From contig JAUWMJ010000009.1 in the NCBI GenBank assembly GCA_030613225.1, forward strand, positions 1-19,578: a stretch of 19,578 nucleotides of DNA, written 5' to 3'. A model generated the notes under the pieces. The model searched no databases. It was not told the DNA's origin and worked only from the letters and a program-made list of their open reading frames with translations. Positions within the stretch are counted from its first letter, which is position 1, and each line of letters begins with the position of its first letter. Positions 7,027-14,751 of this stretch are shown here, piece after piece. The position numbers and the translations under genes were made by a program. Source of the DNA: Desulfobacterales bacterium. Lineage in GTDB: Bacteria; Desulfobacterota; Desulfobacteria; Desulfobacterales; JAUWMJ01.

Positions 7027-8293
7027 AGGGCTTCCTTATACATGGAAAACTAAAATGCTTGGCACCATTTGCCAGTTGTCAGGCGGTTATGGATTCCCTG
7101 ACAGCTTTCAGGGTTCCGTAGAAGGTGAACTGCCTTTTATAAAAATTAGTGACATGTCCCTTCCGGGAAATGAAAGGGACATTGTCAATGCCAACAACTA
7201 TGTCAGCATGCGCATTGCTAATTCAATGGGTTGGAAACCTTTTCCTGCTAGCGCTGTTGTTTTTGCAAAAGTTGGCGCAGCACTGAAGTTAAACCGTAGA
7301 CGTATTTTGATCAAACCGACTTTAATAGACAACAATATGATGGCAGCTATACCACAAGGTGGTTTTGACTCAGCATTTTTATATCACTTCCTGTGTGTAA
7401 TTGATTTTGGCGATTTTGTACAAGATGGTGCTTTACCATCAGTAAATCAAGAACAGGTTGGTTCGATTAAACTACCTGATATCAATAAGGATGAACAACG
7501 CCGCATCGCAGAAATCCTCGACACCATAGACGAGGCAATTCAAAAAACCGAAGCGCTGATTTCAAAGCTCAAAGCCATGAAGCAGGGGCTGCTGTATGAC
7601 CTGCTCACCCGCGGCCTGGACAAAAACGGCAAACTCCGAGACCCCAAAACCCATCCAGAGCAGTTTAAGGATTCGCAATTGGGTAAAATTCCGAAGGGGT
7701 GGGTAATTCAAGAGCTTGGGAAAGCGGCGACAAAAATTCAAGATGGAACACATTTTTCCCCTAAAACAACAAGGGGCCCTTTTCGTTATCTGACGTCCAA
7801 GAATATACGATTTGGACATGTCGATTTGTCAGACTGTGGCTGGATTAGCGAGAAAGAACATGAAGCTATTTATTCGCGTTGCGACGTTCGATATGGAGAC
7901 GTTCTACTCACGAAAGATGGCGCAAACACAGGAAACGCGGCTATCAACAATTTGAATGAGCCGGTCAGCCTACTATCGAGTGTAGCTTTTATTAGATGTG
8001 ATGATAGAACATTGCATTCGGAGTACCTTTTTCATTACTTGCTTTCTCCTGGATGCCAACAACGAATTAAGGATCTTATGTCAGGAAATGCTATCACACG
8101 TCTTACACTGGAAAAAATTAAATCATTTGTAATTCCAGTACCGGACATCAAAGAACAGCTTAAAATTATTGAACCGTTGAATAGCCACGACGCCCGCATC
8201 CGAGCCGAAGAGCAATACCGCGACAAACTCAAACTCCAGAAAAATGGCCTCATGCACGATCTATTAACTGGAAAAGTCAGGGTTAAGGTGTAA
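7019..8293 (+). CDS. hsdS: Type I R-M system specificity subunit HsdS
   Basis: I choose ATG at 7019, giving 424 residues: AAAAGG (7004-7009) lies at good distance, and it overlaps the hsdM stop by 8 nt. A TTG at 7001 would add six residues. The layout is the usual two half-repeats. Target-recognition domain 1 covers about 1-157, and a central helical conserved region 158-205 ([20 protein letters not shown], ending [10 protein letters not shown]). Target-recognition domain 2 spans about 222-378, starting [13 protein letters not shown], and the C-terminal region is 379-424, ending [14 protein letters not shown]. Each recognition domain reads half of the bipartite target, so the site depends on these variable parts and cannot be predicted here. 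Both halves look intact, with no inverted copy nearby for phase-variable shuffling. Confidence 0.93.
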   Translation: MPEGLPYTWKTKMLGTICQLSGGYGFPDSFQGSVEGELPFIKISDMSLPGNERDIVNANNYVSMRIANSMGWKPFPASAVVFAKVGAALKLNRRRILIKPTLIDNNMMAAIPQGGFDSAFLYHFLCVIDFGDFVQDGALPSVNQEQVGSIKLPDINKDEQRRIAEILDTIDEAIQKTEALISKLKAMKQGLLYDLLTRGLDKNGKLRDPKTHPEQFKDSQLGKIPKGWVIQELGKAATKIQDGTHFSPKTTRGPFRYLTSKNIRFGHVDLSDCGWISEKEHEAIYSRCDVRYGDVLLTKDGANTGNAAINNLNEPVSLLSSVAFIRCDDRTLHSEYLFHYLLSPGCQQRIKDLMSGNAITRLTLEKIKSFVIPVPDIKEQLKIIEPLNSHDARIRAEEQYRDKLKLQKNGLMHDLLTGKVRVKV

Positions 8294-8321
8294 ATGGGAA
8301 TTAGTGTGAACAAAATTTAAG

Positions 8322-9467
8322 ATGAAATCTGCAAAAGTGAAAACTAATATGCAACAATTCCATAAAAATGTTATAAGTGTGCCGGATCATTGGAAGGAGT
8401 CCTGTGTGGGGACAGAATGTTCCTTACATCAGCTTTCCCCATATATCGGCAAACTAAAAAGCTCAATAGCTCATGACCTGGTGGCGACTTACTCTAAGCA
8501 CGGGGATCTCATAGTTGATCCTTTCTCGGGATCTGGCACTGTAGCATTGGAAGCATTACTGCAAGGACGAAGAGCGTTTACTGCTGATATTAGCGCGTAT
8601 GCAAAGATTTTATGTGAGGCTAAACTTAAGTCGCCACCCTCACTTGAATGCGCTTTAGAGAAAGCGGAAGACACCTTGAGTCAGTCACATAAACTTCCTA
8701 ATCCCGATTTGAGGAAAGTGCCCGCATGGGTACGACAGTTTTTTCATCCTCAAACGCTTAAAGAGGCAATCAAATTTGCAACAGTTTGCAAAAAAAATGA
8801 AAACAATTTTCTATTTGCCTGCTTTCTTGGAATACTACACCATCAGCGGCCAGGATTTTTATCCTATCCGAGTAGTCATTTGGTTCCTTATCTCAGAGAA
8901 AAAAAATATCCGCGTGATCAATTTCCTGAATTATATCAATATCGAGAATTACGTCCCCGCTTACTATCCAAGATTCAAAGGGCTTATGCAAGGTGCCCAA
9001 AAATTTCCATGAATGGAAATTCAGTCCATAAGTATTGTTCTGTAAGAAGTTTGAACTTACCGAAATCTTTTGACTGTTTGATAACCAGCCCACCATATAT
9101 GAATGCCTTGGATTATAATAGGGACAACCGATTAAGATTATGGTTTATTAACCCAAATTATTCAGTTGCAACAGAAGACAAAGTGATTCAAAAGCAAGAA
9201 GCTTTTAAAATAGCGATGGCGTCCTTAGTCAAAAAGGTAAATTCATCTTTAAAAACAAATGGATATTGTGTAATTATTGTGGGGGAACGAATAGCAAGTA
9301 GACCTAAAACTCATCTGTCTCATTTTGTTTGTAACATAGTCGCGGATTATGCTCCATCATTGAAACTATTAGAGGTTATGGAAGATTATATTCCCGATAT
9401 TCGGAGGTCGCGCCGAGATTGCAGAGGTACTAAGACAGAACATTTTTTAATATTTCAGAAGGGGTAG
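8322..9467 (+). CDS. Orphan DNA methyltransferase (N4-cytosine or N6-adenine type), motif order X-I-IV
   Basis: The 381-residue protein begins with a motif-X-like segment LSPYIGKLKSSIAHDLV (38-54), followed directly by SAM-binding motif I DPFSGSGTVALEALLQGRR (66-84). Catalytic motif IV TSPPYMNALDYNRDNRLRLW (255-274) comes about 190 residues later. TSPPY is typical of amino-methyltransferases that act on exocyclic N4 or N6. It differs from HsdM (NPPF), so it is a second, independent methylase. A helical insert (110-235) separates the motifs and may recognise the target. No restriction enzyme that obviously pairs with it is seen. It starts 28 nt after hsdS, has no clear ribosome site (alternative ATG at 8349), and ends 1 nt before the kinase-ATPase gene. 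It probably marks self DNA for the module formed with the next two genes. Confidence 0.82.
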   Translation: MKSAKVKTNMQQFHKNVISVPDHWKESCVGTECSLHQLSPYIGKLKSSIAHDLVATYSKHGDLIVDPFSGSGTVALEALLQGRRAFTADISAYAKILCEAKLKSPPSLECALEKAEDTLSQSHKLPNPDLRKVPAWVRQFFHPQTLKEAIKFATVCKKNENNFLFACFLGILHHQRPGFLSYPSSHLVPYLREKKYPRDQFPELYQYRELRPRLLSKIQRAYARCPKISMNGNSVHKYCSVRSLNLPKSFDCLITSPPYMNALDYNRDNRLRLWFINPNYSVATEDKVIQKQEAFKIAMASLVKKVNSSLKTNGYCVIIVGERIASRPKTHLSHFVCNIVADYAPSLKLLEVMEDYIPDIRRSRRDCRGTKTEHFLIFQKG

Positions 9468-9468
9468 A

Positions 9469-11934
9469 ATGCGAAAATATTTGCCGGATGTAGAATGGTT
9501 TATCGGGAAGCAGGTGCCAGACCAACAGGGGAAATACATAATAGTTGAGCACAGGGGATCTGGCATGAATGCACATGTTTTCCGAGCACATTCAGATGAA
9601 CTGAGACATAATATTGCCGTTAAAATTATTCCCAGGCAAAATCTGGGACCAAATTGGGAACAAGAATTCCAAAAGGCTAACCTACTCCGTTCTCAGGTTG
9701 TTGTAAAGTTTTTCAGTGTTAATAAATGGAAGAACGAAGAAAATATGATTGATTGCGTAGTATTGCTTTCAGATTACATACATGGGAAAAACCTTCGCGA
9801 ACATATTCAAATGGAAAAGGATAGTGTATCCATTAATTTTATAGTGGATTTACTGAAAGGGATGTTTGATCTTTTCCACGAGATGAGTGAGAGAGGTTTC
9901 CAACATGGAGATCTGCACACCGGAAACATTCTAGTAGAAGATCAATCCACATCACTTGTTGGACCAGAATATGCTTTTCGAGTAACCGATTTTGGCGTCA
10001 CTTCAGCAACTGAACATGGGAATGTAAAGAATGATTTTGAAAACCTTGCCTTCATTCTTAAAGAACTTTTAGAGAATGTAGACTATCAGAGCGCTGGACC
10101 TCTTGAAAAACATACTTTTAATATTCTAAACGATCACTTTCTCGCAAAGCATTTAATGGAGATAGATACAACTCGTGATCCTTATGCACGTCGTCCTAAA
10201 AAACTTTTCGATCATCTTAACGAAATTGAGTCTGAATTTGACAAGATTCAATCAGATAAAGCTGCTAAGAAAATAACTGATCCCTTTGAATACCTCAGTT
10301 GCGAACAAATTGGTGATTCACATAGCCTGCTTAAAGCTCTTTATTCTGATCGCTTCCTTGGCCTTTCAGACATTGAAACAAGGAACAATTTAGTGCTGAC
10401 TGGGCCACGTGGTTGTGGCAAAAGCACTGTGTTTAAGAGCCTAAGTCTTCAGCACCGATTAATTATTAGCGAAGATCATCCAGACGAACTTAATTATATA
10501 GGCGTTTATTACCGATGTGACGATTTGTATTTCGCATTTCCACGGTATATGATTCCTGACCGCCAAGAAGCATTAGATGTTCCTTTACACTTCATAACGT
10601 CAACGCTGCTGAATGAATTATTAGATACAATTAAAAAGTGGGCGTCAAAATACTTTAAGGATGAATTTGATAAAAAAGAGGGAAATGTTTCAAGGTCTAT
10701 ATGGGAGTTTTTAGGACTTAGCCGATCTCAAGAGCCCGGCATTGATAGTTTTAGAGCACTTTCAGCCAGACTTCAAAAAGAAAGGTTCAGAGCCGCAGAG
10801 AAACAACGCTTCGTAAACGATCCTAAGCATAGTTTTGGCCATTATTTTGGTCCAGACATGCTTATCAAGATATGTAATATGCTTATGGAAAAATTTTCTT
10901 ACCTTAATGATCGTCCTTTTTTCTTTTTCATCGATGACTATTCCTCGCCAAAAATCACAATAGAGTTACAACAAAATCTAAATCGGCTCTTAATGCAGCG
11001 TACATCCTCGTGCTTTTTTAAACTTTCAACGGAAAGTCCCGTAAGTTATGCACGTAGCGATAGTGATACCAAAGTTTATGTAGAGGGTAGAGAATTTACC
11101 CTTATAAATTTAGGGTTTATTTACATTCATGCTGAAATAAAAGAAAAACTGCAATTCATTGAAGATGTATTTAATAGAAGGCTAAAAGCCACTGACAATT
11201 ACCCTGTCTCTAATCTTGAAGCGCTTTTGGGTTCCTATTTGGAACTAAATTTCAATGAAGATGCAAGGCTTATAAGAAAAGGTAAAAAAACAGAACTTTG
11301 GGGAAAAGAATCACTCTGTCACCTGTGTTGCGGTGATATCTATCACATTATTGATTTGGTAAAACGAATGGTTGCCAATATTGGAGGCGCTGAGGGATTG
11401 TCTCAAATTAAGTCTCCCCCGAAGATTTTACCTGAAGAGCAAACGAAAGCCACAAGAGAACAGGCAGGTAATTTCTTAAAAGGTTTACGTGCCTTACCAA
11501 ACGGGCATCAATTAGTTGAAATTGTAAGCGTATTTGGTAATGTTGCGCATTCTTATCTAAAGTTTAGAGACTCTAAGAACGTAAAAAGCAACCCGCCCTG
11601 GCAGGCTCATAGAATTGAACCGTACGAACAACTGGAGCTATCGAAGGAAGCACAAAAAATCTACGATGAGCTTTTGAGATATTCAGTATTTATTGAAGAT
11701 GTAAGGGGGAAAAGCCGACGAGGGAAGATTGTGCCCAGGCTTTATCTTAGACGATTGCTTATACCACATTTTAACCTTACGTTCAGCATGCGTGATTCTA
11801 TTGGATTGGAGGCAAACGAAGTTGAGAAACTACTTTTGTTACCCAAAGAATTTGAAAAAAACCATTTAGTTAAAAAGGGGCTTATTGCCGATCCTAACCA
11901 ACTTCTTTTGCCAGGATTTAAAATGGAGGATTAG
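9469..11934 (+). CDS. Protein kinase fused to an ORC/CDC6- or STAND-like P-loop ATPase
   Basis: The 821-residue fusion has a complete kinase domain: glycine loop GSGMNAHVF (30-38), AVK with K52, catalytic loop HGDLHTGN (146-153; D148, N153) and DFG (174-176). A linker follows, with an ATPase from about 300: Walker A GPRGCGKST (312-320) and Walker B-like FFFIDDYSS (485-493). The C-terminal 330 residues contain a small Cys pair, HLCCGD (618-623), a possible winged helix, and a helical tail. All kinase and ATPase signature residues are present, so both activities are plausible. A GAAGGGG site (9458-9464) precedes the ATG; it follows the methylase stop by 1 nt and ends 3 nt before the next gene. 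No signal or membrane segment is seen, so it should be cytoplasmic. Substrate unknown. It resembles a fused PglW/PglY-style signalling unit in logic, not by demonstrated homology. Confidence 0.8.
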   Translation: MRKYLPDVEWFIGKQVPDQQGKYIIVEHRGSGMNAHVFRAHSDELRHNIAVKIIPRQNLGPNWEQEFQKANLLRSQVVVKFFSVNKWKNEENMIDCVVLLSDYIHGKNLREHIQMEKDSVSINFIVDLLKGMFDLFHEMSERGFQHGDLHTGNILVEDQSTSLVGPEYAFRVTDFGVTSATEHGNVKNDFENLAFILKELLENVDYQSAGPLEKHTFNILNDHFLAKHLMEIDTTRDPYARRPKKLFDHLNEIESEFDKIQSDKAAKKITDPFEYLSCEQIGDSHSLLKALYSDRFLGLSDIETRNNLVLTGPRGCGKSTVFKSLSLQHRLIISEDHPDELNYIGVYYRCDDLYFAFPRYMIPDRQEALDVPLHFITSTLLNELLDTIKKWASKYFKDEFDKKEGNVSRSIWEFLGLSRSQEPGIDSFRALSARLQKERFRAAEKQRFVNDPKHSFGHYFGPDMLIKICNMLMEKFSYLNDRPFFFFIDDYSSPKITIELQQNLNRLLMQRTSSCFFKLSTESPVSYARSDSDTKVYVEGREFTLINLGFIYIHAEIKEKLQFIEDVFNRRLKATDNYPVSNLEALLGSYLELNFNEDARLIRKGKKTELWGKESLCHLCCGDIYHIIDLVKRMVANIGGAEGLSQIKSPPKILPEEQTKATREQAGNFLKGLRALPNGHQLVEIVSVFGNVAHSYLKFRDSKNVKSNPPWQAHRIEPYEQLELSKEAQKIYDELLRYSVFIEDVRGKSRRGKIVPRLYLRRLLIPHFNLTFSMRDSIGLEANEVEKLLLLPKEFEKNHLVKKGLIADPNQLLLPGFKMED

Positions 11935-11937
11935 TCA

Positions 11938-12987
11938 ATGTCAAAGGTGCTGAGAATAGATAGAAAATTATACAACCTCGAAAAACCACCTTTGGTGCCT
12001 TCAGACACTGTTGGCCTTAACAAGAGCGACATTTTGATTTTGTGTGCAGGATTTGAAGATCGATCAATAACGGTATTAAATAATGCTATAAATTCAGGGA
12101 AGAGTGATTTTTCTATAGTTCTTGTTGAGTATCTTCCAAATGTGCCTGAAAATAAGACTAATGAGATCATGAAGAAGTGCAGCGAATATGGAATATCAGT
12201 TGATCACCTCCTGTATGATCGTGAAAATCCTCCAAGCATAAGAGATTCTCTGCTCAATATCCTTCATCCGTTTGAATGCCGTATTTTCGTCGATATATCA
12301 GGAATGTCAAGATTGCTTATTGTTCAAATATTAAACGTATTAGGGAACCCCCCATTCAATTTTTCGAGAAGCACAATTTTATACTCTATGGCACAGGAAT
12401 ATCCACCAACCGAAAAGGAAGTAGACGCTGAAATCAGCAAAATGGAAGAAGACTCACTTCATTCAGCCATGTTCTTATCTTCTGGTGTATTCGAGTTAGC
12501 TGTTGTCCCAGAGCTATCTTCTGTATCCTCAGAGGGCCAACCAATTAGGGTGGTTGCATTCCCGTCTTTTAATCCAAATCAGCTTGCTGCCTTACGATCA
12601 GAGATCCAGGCATCGTCTTTCACCTTAATTCATGGAATTCCACCGTTGGATGAGAATTCGTGGCGACCAGATAAGATCAATATCCTCAACCGTATTGAAG
12701 ATATTTCGAACAGAGATGATCTTGAAGTGAGCACTTTGGAATACAATGAGACTTTAGAATCACTCCTTAATATTTATGATGAATGTGGAGTGTTGGAAAG
12801 GATAATTGTTGCTCCTACCGGGAGCAAGATGCAGGCCGTTGCTGTAGGTATTTTCAGGGCTTTCATGGAAGACATTCAAATAGTATATCCAACACCGCGT
12901 ATCTTTCCAAAACCTAAAAAATATACCAAGGGCGTAAGACAGTTGTATCAATTAAAATTGGATTCTTTCTCAGATATCCGAAGGTAG
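11938..12987 (+). CDS. Unknown protein with two Rossmann-like halves (possible CARF-like sensor/effector)
   Basis: I do not recognise a named family. The 349 residues read as two related alpha/beta halves. The first starts ILILCAGFEDRS (32-43) and has a glycine loop after a strand, RIFVDISGMSRLLIVQIL (115-132). The second starts VVAFPSFNPNQLAAL (205-219) and has RIIVAPTGSKMQAVAVGIF (288-306). The strand-then-(D)xxG[ST]K/SR-then-helix pattern recalls the TGGTK loop of CARF domains, which bind cyclic oligonucleotides. The match is to a pattern, not an alignment. No nuclease or membrane segment is evident. A GGAGGA site (11925-11930) lies 7 nt before the ATG, and the gene follows the kinase-ATPase stop by 3 nt. 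It is probably the sensor or effector partner of that protein. A basic PKPKKYTKG stretch lies near the C terminus (325-332). Confidence 0.7.
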   Translation: MSKVLRIDRKLYNLEKPPLVPSDTVGLNKSDILILCAGFEDRSITVLNNAINSGKSDFSIVLVEYLPNVPENKTNEIMKKCSEYGISVDHLLYDRENPPSIRDSLLNILHPFECRIFVDISGMSRLLIVQILNVLGNPPFNFSRSTILYSMAQEYPPTEKEVDAEISKMEEDSLHSAMFLSSGVFELAVVPELSSVSSEGQPIRVVAFPSFNPNQLAALRSEIQASSFTLIHGIPPLDENSWRPDKINILNRIEDISNRDDLEVSTLEYNETLESLLNIYDECGVLERIIVAPTGSKMQAVAVGIFRAFMEDIQIVYPTPRIFPKPKKYTKGVRQLYQLKLDSFSDIRR

Positions 12988-13086
12988 TAGTAGCAAATAT
13001 GCACGGGGAAAATGGGGTGAAATAAGTGGCGGACGTAAAATAATCCTTGGCAGATTGCTATAAAGAACAAACGGAAACTAACTATT
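12988..13086. other. Short spacer at the right edge of the inserted trio
   Basis: About 100 bp separate the third insert gene from the Fic relic. No terminator hairpin, promoter or repeat stands out, so transcription may read through into the accessory and hsdR genes. Confidence 0.4.
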
Positions 13087-13194
13087 ATGATGACATTGCG
13101 ACAATTTTCTGAGGAGCCATCTACAATTCCCACTATTACCAGTTGGTATCTGGCCGATTTGAGTAAAGCACAGGGCAACAAGAAGGAACCATAA
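13087..13194 (+). pseudogene. Fic-family protein, N-terminal relic (35 codons)
   Basis: ATGATG at 13087 opens a 35-residue frame containing FSEEPSTIPTITSWYLADL (7-25), which closely resembles the N-terminal segment of Fic-domain proteins found in type I R-M loci (those usually continue into QxLFxRQxPxxLKxLR and the HPFxDGNGR catalytic motif). Here the frame jumps from LSKAQG to NKKEP-stop and the catalytic domain is absent, so AMP-transfer activity is lost. Fic genes commonly sit between hsdS and hsdR, exactly this position, so it is most likely the stump of the original accessory gene. Its end supplies the AAGAAGGAA ribosome site for the next gene, which may be why it persists, perhaps as a short leader peptide. 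Confidence 0.6.
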
Positions 13195-13197
13195 AAT

Positions 13198-14751
13198 ATG
13201 AGTCTGCCTATCAATATCCATGAAGTGTTGCAGGGCCGCCCTGTGGAGTGGGAGCGGCTTGAGTTTAAACGCGGCTGGAATCCGGAGGCTGTTTTGCACA
13301 CCTTGTGCGCTTTTGCCAATGACTTCCACAACCTGGGCGGCGGCTATATTTTCCTTGGTATTACCGATGACAACGGTCGCCCGGAGTTGCCGCCGGTCGG
13401 TATCCCGGCTGAGCAACTGGACAGCATGCAGAAAGAAATCCTGGAACTGGGCTATAAAATCCGGCCGCAATACCATCCGGTAATAGTGCCCTATGTGATC
13501 GAGAGCCGGAATGTCCTGGTTCTTTGGGCGCCGGGAGGTCAGAACAGGCCGTATAAGGCTCCGGTTTCTCTTGCTAAAAAGAAACGGAGATACAGCTATT
13601 ACATCCGTAAAGGTTCTGCTACCGTGCAATGTGCACATCAGGAAGAGGTTGAGTTGATCGGTCTTGCAGCCCAGGTGCCCTTTGATGACCGGATCTACCA
13701 TCATGCTGGCCTGGATGAGCTGCAGTTGCCCCTTATTCGCGATTATCTCAAGGAAATCGGAAGTAAGTTGTATGACCACGCTGATCGGCTGGATTTTGTT
13801 CAACTATGCCGGAAAATGCAGATCGTTGACGGTCCGGATGAAGTCGTCAAACCGCGCAATGTCGGGTTGCTGTTTTTCAACGAACGACCGGACCGTTTTT
13901 TTCCACAAACGCAGATCGATGTGGTCCAATTCCCCGAAGGCCCGGGCGGAAATGTTTTTAAGGAAAAAATTTTTCAAGGCCCGTTAAGCCACATACTGAA
14001 GGAGGCTCTTGCCTATCTGCACGCCATTCTCATTGAAGAGATCGTTGTCAAGCACCCTGACCGGGCCGAGGCGGATCGTTTTTACAACTATCCTTTCGAG
14101 GCCATGGAAGAGGCGCTTGTCAATGCCGTGTATCATCGCAGTTATGAAATCCGTGAACCGATTGAAGTACGAATTCTGCCCGATCATGTCACCATTACCA
14201 GCTATCCGGGACCGGACCGGTCTATAAAACTTTCTGATTTGCAGTCAGGCGACTTCATCTCACGCCGATACAGGAATCGACGGATCGGCGAATTCCTCAA
14301 GGAACTGAAGTTAACCGAAGGACGTGGGACAGGAATACCTAAAATATTGCGAGCTATGAAGACCAACGGCTCTCCAGCTCCTCGTTTTGAGACTGATAAT
14401 GATCGAACATACTTTGTAAGTTATTTTCCTGCCCATCCCCTTGCAGTTTCGAAAGAGACCGCACAAGTCGGGACCAAGTCGGGACCTAGTCGGGACCAAG
14501 TTCAACTCCTTGAATTTACATTTAAAGAACGATCAACAACTGAACTTATGGAACTTTTTAAATGGCAAAACAGGACCAAGTTCAGGACCAAGTATATAAA
14601 ACCACTTATCGATGTTGGCTGGCTGACAATGACCACCCCCGACAAGCCGCAAAGCAGCAAACAGCGGTATATAACGACCGAAACAGGGAAAGATGCCTTA
14701 AAACATGAAGGAACTGTATGGCACAAACACCTGACGAAAAAACATATGTAG
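13198..14751 (+). CDS. ATP-binding protein with AlbA_2 (Schlafen-type) domain, R-M associated
   Basis: The 517-residue protein starts with an AlbA_2/Schlafen AAA_4-type domain: WERLEFKRGWNP (18-29), LCAFANDFHNLGGGYIFLGI (36-55) and later YIRKGSATV (135-143). A GHKL-like ATP-binding region follows, with the N-box EALVNAVYHRS (305-315, N309) and GRGTGI (375-380). After a repeat-encoded linker (about 421-436) comes a winged-helix-like C terminus (438-500). This is the 'putative DNA binding domain' accessory protein that is frequent in type I R-M loci. Its role there is not established; transcriptional or phage-response control has been suggested. An AAGAAGGAA site lies before the ATG. The 3' end overlaps hsdR by 34 nt, indicating coupling. 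Confidence 0.85.
   Translation: MSLPINIHEVLQGRPVEWERLEFKRGWNPEAVLHTLCAFANDFHNLGGGYIFLGITDDNGRPELPPVGIPAEQLDSMQKEILELGYKIRPQYHPVIVPYVIESRNVLVLWAPGGQNRPYKAPVSLAKKKRRYSYYIRKGSATVQCAHQEEVELIGLAAQVPFDDRIYHHAGLDELQLPLIRDYLKEIGSKLYDHADRLDFVQLCRKMQIVDGPDEVVKPRNVGLLFFNERPDRFFPQTQIDVVQFPEGPGGNVFKEKIFQGPLSHILKEALAYLHAILIEEIVVKHPDRAEADRFYNYPFEAMEEALVNAVYHRSYEIREPIEVRILPDHVTITSYPGPDRSIKLSDLQSGDFISRRYRNRRIGEFLKELKLTEGRGTGIPKILRAMKTNGSPAPRFETDNDRTYFVSYFPAHPLAVSKETAQVGTKSGPSRDQVQLLEFTFKERSTTELMELFKWQNRTKFRTKYIKPLIDVGWLTMTTPDKPQSSKQRYITTETGKDALKHEGTVWHKHLTKKHM
14465..14497. repeat. Three tandem 11-bp repeats inside the AlbA_2-domain gene
   Basis: AAGTCGGGACC occurs at 14465-14475 and 14476-14486, and as TAGTCGGGACC at 14487-14497. 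Shorter GGACCAAG copies follow at about 14493-14500, 14574-14581 and 14585-14592. The unit is 11 bp, not a multiple of three, so gain or loss of one unit would shift the frame and remove the winged-helix part. Three units together (33 bp) encode 11 residues of linker. Confidence 0.8.

Noticed and set aside
8322..12987. Assignment of the trio to BREX, Pgl, DISARM or Dnd
   Set aside because: PglZ, BrxC/BrxL, DrmABC and DndBCDE signatures are all absent. Only a loose functional analogy to the Pgl components remains.
13078..13803. 241-codon open frame on the minus strand
   Set aside because: It lies entirely opposite the Fic relic and the AlbA_2-domain gene, which have clear family motifs, and its product matches nothing I recognise. 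It is a shadow frame.
14465..14600. Repeated GGACCAAG units considered as a CRISPR-like or iteron array
   Set aside because: Units are 11 bp, directly abutting or irregular, inside a coding region, with no spacers and no replication gene nearby.
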